64,000 bases of DNA from the NCBI GenBank assembly GCA_030762895.1, contig CM061064.1:132811402-132875401 (forward strand), written 5' to 3'. Below, piece by piece: positions 10,553-20,171 of this stretch (position 1 is the first letter of the stretch; the number at the start of each line of letters is the position of its first letter). Origin of the DNA: Sophora flavescens (lineage: Eukaryota > Streptophyta > Magnoliopsida > Fabales > Fabaceae). The notes beneath the pieces were generated by a model that made no database searches, was not told the origin of the DNA, and saw only the letters and a program-made list of their open reading frames with translations. The position numbers and the translations under genes are program-made.

Positions 10553-11034
10553 CCTGGCCTATCAACAATTTCCCAAGTTCCATTCCTTTCAAGTGCTTTC
10601 ATCTTCTCATCCATAGCTTGGACCCAATTTGCATCATTTAGTGCCTCTTGAACAGATGCTGGGATTCTGAGTCAACCACTGCAATAAAACTCTGATGCTG
10701 CAATGAAAGGTGTTTAGAGGAGACAAATTGAGAAATAGGGTAGTTGGCACAAGACCTTTTCCCTTTTCTCAAAGCAATTGGTAAGTCATCTGGATCAGGG
10801 TCAAGATTATCAAAACACCGAGAATCAGAAGTGGGTGGATTATTTTCAGTACTTACCTCCGGTTCGGACAATTGAGGTTGTTTCTGGACCAGGTTGGGTT
10901 TTACTCTCCTCTGATACACCACAAGTAACTCATCAGCTTTGTTCTTCGTTGGTGCTGAAGGTGCAGATTCCTGTAAAACAAAGGACAAAGGAAAAACAGG
11001 AGCAGAAACAAGTGACTCAAATGGGAGGCTCATA
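10553..11034 (-). pseudogene. copia pol: start of RT and preceding linker
   Basis: Next to the insertion the frame reads VQAMDEKMKALERNGTWEIV, the conserved beginning of copia RT. Upstream on the minus strand lies the variable integrase-RT linker with DLPIALRKGKRSCANYPIS, which matches the PIALRKG.R.C..HP block of plant copia. The two parts are in different frames, so at least one indel lies between them. Confidence 0.85.
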
Positions 11035-11145
11035 AACAGGTGACTCAAGAGCAGGTGACTGAGGAACAGTTGACTGAGGAACAAGTGACCGAGGAACAGG
11101 TGACTGAGGAACAAGTGACCGAGGAACAGGTAACTCAGGCAGACG
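11024..11145 (-). repeat. In-frame 18-bp minisatellite in the copia linker
   Basis: Units of the form GAGGAACAGGTGACTGAG alternate with a GAGGAACAAGTGACCGAG variant six or more times. In the integrase frame they encode VPRSLVPQSPVP-type repeats. In another frame they give LFLSHLFLGH. Slippage in an unconstrained spacer is the likely origin. Confidence 0.8.
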
Positions 11146-11894
11146 AGGACCGAGGAGGAGAAACTCAGACTCTGATTCCAAATTATTGCTCTCCCCCTGA
11201 AGCTGAGGGCGACTGAAGAATGACACATGTTCATGGAAGGTAACATCCATAGAAACAAAGTACTTACGACTGGAAGGATGATAGCATTTGTACCCCTTTT
11301 TGTTAGGTGCATAACCCAAAAAGACACACCTGACTGCACAAGAATCCAACTTAGTTCGATGCTGCTTATGAACATGAACAAAGGCAACACATCCAAATAC
11401 CCGAGACTCGAGACTCTGCATGATAAGGACGGAAGGAAAGTATGAGATCATAAACTGAACAGGACTAACATTACCTAGAACACGAGATGGTATCCTATTA
11501 ATCAGATAGGCAGCTGTCAGTACTGCTTCTCCCCAGTATGAGTTTAGGACTGACATTTGGAAGAGAAGGGCTCGAGCAACTTCAAGTAAGTGGTGATTTT
11601 TCCTTTCTGCAACCCCATTTTGTTGTGGGGTGTCAACACATGTAAATTCATGGATGATGCCTTGTTTATTATTAAAACCGGAAAGGCTATGATTGACATA
11701 TTCTTTTCCATTGTCCGAGCGTTATCTTTTAATGCCTTTCCCAAATTGTGTCTGTACCATATGATAAAATTGAATAAAAAGTTGGGGTACTTCTGATTTA
11801 TCCTTCATCAAGAAAATCCAAGTTACTCGAGTACAATCATCAATAAAGGAAACAAACCATCTCGCACCAGAAATATTAGAAATAGGGCTGGTCC
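11146..11894 (-). pseudogene. copia integrase core and C-terminal region
   Basis: Read on the minus strand, ARWFVSFIDDCTRVTWIFLM is followed by the SDNG acidic motif around 11715-11730. The glutamate-containing HTPQQNGVAERK-like block follows (here DTPQQNGVAERKN, about 11605-11645), then YWGEAVLTAAYLINRIPSRV. The core also has CAVRCVFLGYAPNKKGYKCY. Stops and a frameshift divide it. Integrase would insert the DNA copy into the genome. This copy is defective. Confidence 0.85.
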
Positions 11895-12620
11895 TCAAAC
11901 ATCAGAATGTATAAGATCAAATGGTTCAACACTTTTCTTATAACTAGAAGGAAAAGTAGCACAATGATGTTTAGCAAACTGAAAAATGTCACACTTGAAA
12001 GACTCAAAAGATTGTTGTAAAAACAAAGACGGAAACATAGACTTAATTAGAGGAAACGGAGGATGTCCAAGACGCTTGTGCTGAAGCCAAACCTGTGATG
12101 CAGTAGAATGAGACTTAAACTGAGACTGTAAGCAAGAAGACTGCACCTTCCGACCATATCTTTCATCAGACGGATAGTACAACCCTTCCTGTTCCTTAGC
12201 AACTCCAATCGTCCTCCCCGTGGCAACATCCTGAAAAGCACAATGACAAGGGAAAAAGGTTACTACACAGTTTTGGTCTCGAGTAAGTTTATGAATAGAG
12301 ATCAAGTTATTGGAAGGTCTGGGAACATGAAGCACATTTTCCAGTTTTAAAGAAGATTGTAATTCAATATTTCCATAACCAACCACACGGGTATGAGAAC
12401 CATCAGCAACATTAATAGAATTAATACTAGAATGTGAGGTATAAGAGGAGAACAATTTGGAATGGAAGGTCATATGATCAGTGGCACCAGAGTCAAGAAT
12501 CCAAGCATCCTTAGGGATAGTACCAGAGGCAGTAAAGGAGCGGGAGCAAAAACTCTGACCAGTCATTGCCAGAGAACAAGAACCAGAAGGCTTACTAAGA
12601 GAGTCAAGAAGGGTCCACAA
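11895..12620 (-). pseudogene. copia protease and integrase N-terminus
   Basis: The frame has KDAWILDSGATDHMTFHSKL with the catalytic DSGA (about 12471-12494). LENVLHVPRPSNNLISIHKL follows, as expected after a copia protease. It then carries the GAG-pre-integrase histidines in KRLGHPPFPLIKSMFP and a CDIFQFAKHH zinc motif in which the first cysteine pair is altered (usual form CD.CQ.AKH). It ends VEPFDLIHSDV at the first integrase aspartate. Nothing resembling gag lies upstream before the 5' LTR. Confidence 0.88.
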
Positions 12621-12699
12621 ACGATCCAAGTCATTCTGACAGAATTGCGCTTTAATTTCTGCCATAGAAGAGGGGGAAAAATTCTGATGAACAATACAC

Positions 12700-12900
12700 A
12701 TGAATAGTACCATGGTGAATAGTAACTCGTCAAACAGTGCTCGTGATGAACAGTACCACATGAATAGTGCGTTCGATGAATAGGATCTTGGTGAATAGTG
12801 GTCGATGAACAGTACCGTGTGAACAGGTCGTTGAGCAGCACCCAATGAACAGTGATCACGTGAACAGTAATGATGAACAGTACGTATGAACAGTACCGAA
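12700..12900 (-). repeat. Array of TACTGTTCA motifs in place of copia gag
   Basis: At least a dozen copies of TGAACAGT or TGAATAGT (ACTGTTCA on the element's sense strand) occur at irregular 10-20 bp spacing, some forming GTGAACAGT/ACTGTTCAC dyads. The array lies between the primer binding site and protease, where gag is expected. Confidence 0.8.
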
Positions 12901-13034
12901 AAAAATAGAAATGGTGATAATGCCTGCGATTGATAAGGACACAATGACGGTGCCAAATGCTGCAATGAAGGCAACTAAGAGGGGCCGCAATGAAGGCTGC
13001 TAGGGTTTTTCTACGGAAACAAGACCCCTAAGAT

Positions 13035-13052
13035 CGGGAGCTCTTGATTCCA
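13035..13052 (-). other. copia primer binding site (tRNA-iMet type)
   Basis: On the minus strand, directly after the 5' LTR, the sequence reads TGGAATCAAGAGCTCCCG. It resembles the TGGTATCAGAGC priming site for initiator methionine tRNA with a substitution and an insertion. Confidence 0.7.
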
Positions 13053-13189
13053 TGTAGAAAATTATATTGAATATTATTGATGTCTTAATGAGTACAAACA
13101 CTAATAAGAATATATAGGCGATGCTAAACCTAAAAGGCCTGACTAGTGGGCCTAATACAAAAAATACAAGATTTACAATATTTACAACA
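13053..13189 (-). repeat. copia 5' LTR
   Basis: It has the same 137-bp length and TG...CA ends as the 3' LTR at 6582. It is followed on the plus strand by the CTAAT target duplication. Confidence 0.93.
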
Positions 13190-13194
13190 CTAAT

Positions 13195-13930
13195 GTAACA
13201 AAAGCTTTCCTTGTATCCACTTTAAAAGCCATATTACCACCAAAAGCTTTCCTATCTAACAGATTAATAGCCTCAGATGCAAGGCAAATACAATCAGAAA
13301 TCATTCTTCCTTGAATGAACCCTCTCTGATTTAAAGAAATTATATTGGGAGCTATCTTAGCCAATCTATCAGCAAGAATTTTGGTGATGATTTTAAATTT
13401 AACATCAGCAAGAGCAATGGGCCTATATTGCTCTATGCTTTCAGCTTCAGGAGTTTTGGGGATAAGAACCAGAAGGTTAGAATTGAAATTTGGAGTTAAA
13501 AACCCGGTTGAGAAAAAATAGAAAACAGCTTTATGGATATCTGCTGCTACAATATCCCAATATTTTTTTATAAAAAAAGGCTCCAAACCCATCCGGGCCA
13601 GGGGAGCCATTAGGATTCATAGCAAACACATCTTGTTTAACTTCATCCATTGAAGGTAACTGAGTTAACACAGAATTATCAGCTGTAGTAACTTTATGTG
13701 GAATGACTTCTTCAATAAGCCCATTATCAATACAATCATTATCAATTCTGAAAATATTTTCAAAATAACCAACAATATGCTCCTCAATCTCTTTTGGATT
13801 ACATAGTATTGAATCTCCTAATTTCATCATAGATATTTGTTTAGTGGCATTTCTTATCTTAGTCATTTTATGAAAAAATTGTCTATTTCTATCTCCCTCA
13901 GCATGCCATTGCAGTATTGACTTTTCATGC
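13195..13930 (-). pseudogene. LINE reverse transcriptase, N-terminal half
   Basis: The minus strand shows AEGDRNRQFFHKMTKIRN, then KSPGPDGF-like NPNGSPGPDGFGAFFYKK, NLLVLIPKTPEA, EQYRPIALADVKFKIITKIL, NQRGFIQGRMISDCI and KVDTRKAF of motif A. These are the classic fingers/palm blocks of plant LINE RT. The coding continues at 6576 beyond the copia insertion. Two overlapping frames (13182-13610 and 13531-13866) show one frameshift near 13560, where a T-rich run occurs. Confidence 0.9.
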
Positions 13931-14368
13931 CAAAACTGCTATTGCAGACTAAGAGATTTATCCAAATTGACTTGAGCAGAAGTTTCCTGAAAAACTAGAT
14001 CATCAGTATAGCCTTCAATATCAGTCTGATTCTGAACAGATTCCAAATGATCCATAGCTAACTTAACATTGGCATTCACATCACCAAAAACACTCTTATT
14101 CCACTAATTTAGTCTCACCTTTAAAGCTTTTAACTTCTGAGACAAAACAGATAAAGGGCAACCATATATTGTTTCATTCCAAACATCCTTAACAATTTCA
14201 AGACATTCAGGGTGACTAGCCCACATTTTCAGAAATTTGAAAGAGGAAGTAAAATGACGTTATTTTTTTAAATCTAGAAGAAGAGGAAAATGACCAGATT
14301 TACTCTTGATCAAAGTGCAACAGGAAACACTAGACCAAAATTTAATCCAACTATCATTACACACACTC
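13931..14368 (-). pseudogene. LINE ORF2 between endonuclease and RT
   Basis: The spacing matches the poorly conserved segment between endonuclease and polymerase. Short open stretches are split by stops. Nothing here contradicts a simple continuation of ORF2. Confidence 0.6.
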
Positions 14369-15184
14369 CTATCCAACCTTTTGAGTACAGGCTCTTCCTC
14401 TCCTGCCATTAGACCATGTGAAGAAAGATCCTCTTGTAGGCAGGTGAATTAGTTGATTGTTTTCACTCCAACTATGAAAATCACAACAAGCAATCCTAGA
14501 AGGAGAACCACTGCCTCTATACTCATGAGAACCTAAGATTACATTATAATCAATAATAAAGCACCATGGTAAATTATAAGTTGAAAGCAAATTGCTCAAA
14601 TCATTCCAAAATCTTTCCTTTTCACATAACTACAGGAAGCATAAACAACAACTATGCCAATCAAACTATCATCTAAATTGACAGTAAAAGAGACCATTTG
14701 ATCAGAAATGCTAATTAAGCTAGGAGACCATTTAACATAACAGATGCACCATAAAGTTGGATTCATTTCATTTCTATTGTTAACAGCAAAAATTTTCATT
14801 AATTCTAAGCTTAGACCAAAATTGACAGTAAGATGATCTACATGAATCCAAGGCTCAAATGAAAACAAAATCAGGATTATGCATAACACAAAACTTTTTA
14901 AGCACCAACCTGGTTGAGGGGTTTGATAGGAACTGGTTCAGAATAGCAGAAGAATACAATGAATTCCCCAAGTATTCGAGAGACTTGGGACTCTCCTTTT
15001 CACTTACTAACAAAATGCCTAACTCTCCCTCTTAACCTTCTCCCTATTTATAGGCAACATGCCTTATTCTCTTATACAACTAACTATAAACTAACTGAAT
15101 ATACAACTAATTAACTAACTAACTAATTAGGTACTATCTATCAGGGTTGCCTAACCCTCTCACATTCCAATAGATGCACTTCAT
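14369..15184 (-). pseudogene. LINE apurinic-like endonuclease (EEP family)
   Basis: ORF2 begins at ATG 15184 with MKCIYWNVRGLGN, the standard plant LINE endonuclease start (asparagine in WNVRG). After the solo LTR at 14924-15143 it resumes as TRLVLKKF, HNPDFVFI and, after a one-base shift, EPWIHV (the catalytic glutamate). Further on it has VVVYASC, CFIIDYNVILGSHE (usual GDFN.I, changed to IDYN) and PTRGSFFTWSNGR. The enzyme nicks target DNA for target-primed reverse transcription. Frameshifts and changed motifs show it is inactive. Confidence 0.87.
14924..15143 (-). mobile_element. 220-bp solo LTR in the LINE endonuclease (TSD GGGTT)
   Basis: The insert starts TGATAGGAACTGGTTC and ends TACTATCTATCA, flanked by GGGTT at 14919-14923 and 15144-15148. 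On the minus strand it has a CTATAAATAGGG TATA region (about 15045-15056) and downstream CTCGAATACTTGGGG, typical of a short copia LTR. Ignoring one target copy, the LINE frame is continuous across it. No related full element is in the window. Confidence 0.88.
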
Positions 15185-15950
15185 TGAGAAACTTTACTCA
15201 TACCTGCCCTAGCTCGGGTGATGTAGACATCAGATTTTGATTTCTTTTTACTTTTCTGTTTTTACTTCTTCTTTTGAGATTTTGACATAACCATTTCATA
15301 TTTTCCTTCAGCCTTTTGTTTAGGAGATTGCAACTCCTCTGCTTGATCACCCCAGCTCGGATTTAAAACTGAAAGATCCTTTCTAACAGAATTTGGAAAC
15401 TCCTGAATGTTATCAACAAGATGAACTGTGTTCTCAAAGAGACCATGCTCATTTACAGGTTCAAAAACTTCTTTCCCACCAGAATTATGATATAATTCCA
15501 GAGAGTCCTGAACAAAATTCACATCTTGCTGATATTTCATTCCAGCATTTGCATTCATTCCAGATGGAAAGGGCAAATCCCCATGATTAGACTGCTCATT
15601 CAGATGAGGTTGAGATTCATCATACACTGTTTCAATAGAGTCACTATCATCACTATCCTCGGAAGGATTTTTAGATTGCACTGCATCATTTTAAACTCGA
15701 TTTAAAGGAACAACAACACTATTATCCATCTCCTTTCTTGGAATATAAAAAAAACTTATCACCTCTATCCAGAACGAAGCCCAAATTAGGCAAACCAACC
15801 ATTGAATCAATCTGTAGATTTTGTTGATCAGGATCCCCAGCTTGATCTAAAACTTCATTTTGAGGCAAATTTTCACCCTGAGCCATAGGGTCGGGTTGAC
15901 CAGGGACTGATAATTCTTGATTTTTCAAGTTATCAAGATTTGCTTGTTGC
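15185..15950 (-). pseudogene. LINE ORF1 C-terminal remnant
   Basis: Two acidic, glutamine- and asparagine-rich frames (15262-15681 and 15722-15928) lie just upstream of ORF2 in the same direction. They are separated by a stop around 15690. They look like the low-complexity tail of plant LINE ORF1 proteins and end in KSQKKK. The zinc knuckle expected in ORF1 is not visible and may have been lost at the junction near 15950. Assignment rests mainly on position. Confidence 0.5.
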
Positions 15951-18167
15951 TGAATTAATTGTTGTTTAATCTGCTATGTGTTTTAGATGTGATATGTTGA
16001 TTTCTGTGATTATAACTGAATTGTTAAGTTATAATTGTATGCATGCAATAATTGTGATGTATGCTATATTGCGTTGTGGTGCAATTATCTTCTGTTGAGT
16101 ATTGGATTGAGAAACCTGACAGTGGTCAGTGTTCAAATTAATTTGAGAATAAAAGCTTGATAAGCTTATGTATTTTTGGTGAAAGATTTGTCAATAAGTG
16201 ACAGTAAGGACGGAACTGTGAAAAAATTTCACAGGTGTTAGTTTTTCTTAAATAAATTCAATTATATTATAAAATATTATTTAAAGCGATTAAGTTATTA
16301 AAATAGTGAAATATTGACGTCGGAATATTTATTTACAACAGAAAAGTCATTTTGAGTTATGAAAGGATTTTTACGGCATAAGTTTTGGAAACACAGTTTT
16401 TATTTTGTTACAAATTTATTGAGAAAGGACTTTCAAGAAGTTGATGTTTTTATGAGAATGATTTTTAAGGATAAAGTAATTAGGAGAAAAGGAATTTGTT
16501 TATGATTTTACGTTTTATAAACGTTTTCAACAAAAAAGAATTTCTGTAAAGGAATTTTATTCAGCGAAATTATTCCGTTAAACTTGGATGAGTTTTCGGA
16601 GGTTTGTTTTTGTATTTGTTGTTTCTCTAAGCGAAATGTTTTAAAAAGGAGAAATGAACCTGGTGACCGAGACGTCGGGACCCTAGTGTTCTGTTGAGGT
16701 GTAGATCAGGGATCTATGTCATTGGACTGAGTGTCTTGCAAATGATTTTGTGGACTGAGTGTCCTAATATCGATGTCGAGTATGTGAATTCCATATCCGC
16801 GAGCCTAAGACAGGTGCATCAGTTTAGGGCTTTGCGATTGAGCACTCGGACCTTTGTGTCCTGTATTGAGTTTAAAACATTTGGACTGGCGTGTCCTGGG
16901 TTTGTTTAAAGTGGAAAAGTCTTAATATTAAAAATTAAGCATGGTTGTGAGCCTTTGAGCTTCGACAAGGAAAGATAAACAAAAAGACAAATGACGAGAA
17001 ATAAATGTTTTACATGCATTATTTGGCAGACGTGCCTGAGTTACCATGTATATGACTACAACAATAGTTGGATAATTGTCACAAGGGGCCGCATGATTAG
17101 CTGCAATAGCTGTTTGAGTGGCTATCATAAGAAGTTGGATAATATTTATGCATAACTGCAATAGCTGTTTGATTGGTTATGTATCTGTGTACAACTGCAA
17201 TAGCTGTTTGAGTAGTTGTTATATAGGGGTTATGTGAAATAATATTTATACAAAACTGCAATAACTATTTGGGTGGTTATGTATCTGTGTACAATTACAA
17301 TAGCTGTTTGAGTGGTTGTCACAGAGGTGTCGTGTGAACAGTTGTAATAGCTGTTTGAGCAATTGTCACCCGAGGTTGAGATGGATTTTCCGACCATGTA
17401 TCATGGTAAGTTGAAAATTGAAAGTTGGGATCTCCGGAGATTAGATATCAAATTAGAGCCTGAATATTGAAGTGTCATGCAATTTTTTTATAAAATCGTG
17501 ATGACTGTCGGGTATGAGTCCCTTTGACAAAATTATTATGTTGGTTGGATGATTCTCATATGTTGTGAATATCATGTATCTGCTGTTTTTGTGTGTCGCG
17601 CATGTGGTTATCTTATCAAAACTCATATATTGGTATCTCACCCTTGCGATATACCCGCTTTTCTGGTTTTGCTGTTATACCTTGGTACATGAGAGCAGAT
17701 GGTGTAGAGGAGTTCGAGCTCGCTCGAGGAGTTTAGCGATCGTTGAAGAGGTCGGTGATAGTGGTAAGGACCATGAAGGCCTTTCCAGTGGATGTTGTCT
17801 AGAGTGACCGGCTTAGGATTTTTTTGGGGTGTGTGTTTTCAGAAAGTCTGTAAATGTAGTATTGAGACCTTTATGTGGTTTAGTTTTCAGTTGGGAATCC
17901 TGAAATACTTTCAGGAAAAACTTGTACGCTATGAGAGATTTAATTTTGTGTGTACTAAATTTCTATGTTGATGAGTATTATATATTGTTACCGTTGTAAT
18001 ATGTGTGGCGAGTTTTCAAATGTGTTCCGTCGAAGAGAAAAAATTTTTACCCCCCTTTTCGGACTTATACAAAATTATAAGCATTATTTTTCGAAAGAAA
18101 CCAGCAAATTCCTTTTAATTTTATTTTTCGCACGTGTTTGAGAGATAATGCCCAAGGGGGTGTTACA
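15951..18167 (+). repeat. 5' LTR of gag-only element 1 (5' truncated)
   Basis: It ends with AATGCCCAAGGGGGTGTTACA, as the second gag-only element does at 60608. It contains a tandem repeat zone (17040-17372) and the conserved TGGTATCTCACCCTTGCG segment (17632-17649). The first 1.7 kb of the LTR are missing and LINE sequence takes their place. Confidence 0.85.
17040..17372 (+). repeat. LTR minisatellite of element 1
   Basis: Six diverged copies of TGCAATAGCTGTTTGAGTGG occur at alternating spacings of about 38 and 60 bp. They start just after GGCAGACGTGCC (17024-17035). The 3' LTR is broken before this point, so copy number between LTRs cannot be compared. Confidence 0.8.
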
Positions 18168-18170
18168 TAG

Positions 18171-18185
18171 TGGTATAAGAGCTGG
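18171..18185 (+). other. Primer binding site of element 1
   Basis: TGGTATAAGAGCTGG follows three bases after the LTR end. It matches the initiator methionine tRNA site TGGTATCAGAGC except for one base. Confidence 0.8.
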
Positions 18186-18466
18186 ACAAGTCTTTCGGGA
18201 ACCTTGGGGAATAGGTCTGTTATGTTTTTGTTGTGCGATCTCTGGTTGGATCTTGTTTGAATTGTTTCCTTGTCGAAACAATGTGTGTTGACACACAAGT
18301 AGGTGTGTTTTGATGGGTTTTGATTTGGTTGAGACGTTGTGAGAAACCATGGAGAGTAGATGGTACATTGATTGAATTGCTTCTTAGAAGTAACGTGTTT
18401 TAAACACATAAGTATACATTTCAGATTCTGGTTGCCATTTAACTGATTGTGTCTTATAGGTCAGCT

Positions 18467-19200
18467 ATGGAACCAGAAGGTGCACGTGGACGTGGACGCG
18501 GCCGTGGCAGAGGTCGTAGAGGTGGTCGTGTTGACGGCCATGGTAACTTCGAAGGGAACTCTGAGGAAGACGGAGGCATGGATTATGTAGCACATGCAAT
18601 GGCTGATGTTGCTGCTGCTATTGCACATCAAGCTGCTACAATGGCTGCCCAGAATTTACAGGAACAACTTTGAGCTGAACTGGTTGCTGAGGGCAGGGAT
18701 CTTATTACTTTTAGATGCCAAAATCCTCCACAATTTCATGCAGATGTGGATCCTACAAAAGTTGATTTGTGGATTCAGGAAATAGAGAAAATATTTGAGT
18801 TGATTCACAGTCCAGAAGGAGTGAGGGTGCCTTATGCTACTTATCTACTGTTCAGAGATGCCGAGTATTGGTGGAAGGGCACTAAGCAACTGCTGGAAGC
18901 AGAAAATCAGGAGATTACTTGGGAGATATTTCGGAACTTGTTTCTGAACAAGTATTTTCCTCAGAGTGCTTGAGCTGAAAAACAACAAGAATTTCTGCGT
19001 CTGCAGCAAGAGGACATGTCTGTTCGGGAATACGCGACAAAATTTGAGTCACTTGCCAAGTATTTTCGCTTCTTCCAAAATAACCCGGATGAAGACTGGA
19101 AGTGTGAAAGGTTTGAAGGAGGACTACGATTTGAAATCAAGGAGTTTCAGATCGCCACTGGAAATCAGGAATTTCCAAGCTTTAGTTTAGAAGTGTAGAA
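18467..19200 (+). pseudogene. gypsy gag (capsid part), element 1
   Basis: The frame starts at ATG 18467 and encodes an arginine/glycine-rich N-terminus (RGRGRGRGRRGGR). It then has the Retrotrans_gag domain: PTKVDLWIQEIEKIFELIHS, EYWWKGTKQLL, TWEIFRNLFLNKYFP and YATKFESLAKYFRF. Stops at about 18672 and 18972 and a later frameshift break it. The protein would form the virus-like particle. An upstream GTG extends the frame, but the ATG fits the position used by the related element at 60791. Confidence 0.88.
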
Positions 19201-19745
19201 AAGTGGGACTGATGAGTAAAGGGACATATTATAGGGGGAATGTTGGAGGACCCTCTCAATTCAAGAACCAGTTTCAAAATCAGAATTAAGCGGAGAATTA
19301 ACCAGGAAATGACCAGAACCAACAACTCTATTGTCCAATTGTTTCTGCATCAGGTAGTGGAGGCTAAAGGAACCAAGGTCAAGGCAGAGATGTTTCAAAT
19401 GTGGAGATCCAAATCACGTGACAGATAACTGCCATTTTAAAGAAAGTAACTGTTTTAATTGTGATCAAGTAGGACACTTATCAAAGGATTGTAATGCACC
19501 AAGGCGTGGACCAGTTGCCAATAACATAAGAACCAATAAACCGACGGCTAAGGGGAGAGTTTATACCAGGAGTGGTGGTGAAGCTTCAAATTCTGACGAT
19601 CTCATATAAGGTAGTTTTGACATCGCTGGTAACCCTTTAACCAAACTTTTAAATTTAGGTGCAATGCATTCTTTTTTCGATGGATTGTGTGAAACATTTG
19701 AGTTAGTCTGTTTCTTCCTTGCCATATGATATGATTGTTTCAAAC
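19201..19745 (+). pseudogene. gypsy nucleocapsid knuckles and protease stub, element 1
   Basis: Two CCHC knuckles are intact: CFKCGDPNHVTDNC (from 19391) and CFNCDQVGHLSKDC (from 19451). They are followed by GRVYTRSGGEASNSDDLI, which leads into the protease. The protease active site, normally DSGATHSF, reads NLGAMHSF, so the catalytic aspartate is lost. The ORF ends soon after and the rest of pol is absent. Confidence 0.88.
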
Positions 19746-20171
19746 TCTAATTGCTGAACTAGTTATTGTGGAATTCTATATGTTGGAATTGTCCTATTGT
19801 TATTCAGGAGACACTTTCTTGATAAAAGAAGTTTCTCGATGAGACTTAGTCTATTCACTTTTACTTTTGGTGGAAGTGAGCAAGTCTGAATTTTTGTCGG
19901 ACTGTTGCTCTTTTAAATCATTGTGTAGTAAAATTCTTGTGAAAGAAGGAACTTTATTAGATTCATGTTTGTAAACGTGTACCGATCATGCATTTTTACA
20001 CGCACGAACCTATTAAAGAATCTTTTTGCATAATGGATATTCCTGTATTCCTTTCAGAGTGACAAAGTTTTTCTATATACTTTCTTGTGAGAGTAAGACC
20101 TTGGGATTAAGAAATACTGTCTAGCTTTGAGTCACGAAATTTCGAGGATGTTTTTTTTATTGAGGTAGTAA
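19746..20171 (+). other. Internal remnant and polypurine region, element 1
   Basis: No coding sequence is recognised. The segment near 20131-20171 (ACGAAATTTCGAGGATG then GAGGTAGTA) is the typical lead-in to the 3' LTR of plant gypsy elements. The polypurine tract itself is eroded. Confidence 0.55.

Larger units (their letters stand above)
6582..13189 (-). mobile_element. Ty1/copia retrotransposon with 137-bp LTRs, inserted in the LINE
   Basis: Both LTRs are 137 bp, start TGTAGAAAA and end TTTACAACA on the plus strand, and differ at only a few positions. The element is flanked by CTAAT (6577-6581 and 13190-13194). Domain order on the minus strand is protease, GAG-pre-integrase, integrase, RT, RNase H, as in copia. 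Two solo LTRs were inserted later into RT (8072-9417 and 9519-10552). Without them the element is about 4.2 kb, slightly short because gag seems to be missing. Stops and frameshifts in pol indicate that it is not autonomous. Confidence 0.93.
4201..15950 (-). mobile_element. Plant L1-type LINE with C-terminal RNase H, interrupted by later insertions
   Basis: Read on the minus strand the parts are in canonical order: ORF1 remnant (15.9-15.2 kb), endonuclease (15.18-14.37 kb), reverse transcriptase (13.93-13.19 kb and 6.58-5.87 kb), a zinc-binding segment (5.8-4.9 kb) and RNase H (4.93-4.28 kb). Removing the copia element (6582-13189) and the solo LTR (14924-15143) leaves about 4.9 kb, reasonable for a slightly 5'-truncated LINE. 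The 3' side ends in an AT-rich segment near 4200 without a clear poly(A). The 5' side meets a gypsy LTR near 15950. Frameshifts and stops mark it as dead. Confidence 0.9.

Noticed and set aside
10638..11396. 252-codon ORF with LFLGHLFLSHLFLS repeats as a membrane protein
   Set aside because: It is the copia integrase-RT linker read partly in a wrong frame through an 18-bp minisatellite.
15161..15164. First taken as the right end (CTCTCACA) of the solo LTR in the LINE endonuclease
   Set aside because: These bases encode the LINE start MKCIYWNVRGLGN. The TSD GGGTT fixes the LTR end at 15143.
18171..18185. tRNA gene
   Set aside because: Only a 12-15 base match to the tRNA-iMet 3' end is present, so it is a primer binding site. 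The same applies to the sites at 13035, 28957, 34493 and 60613.
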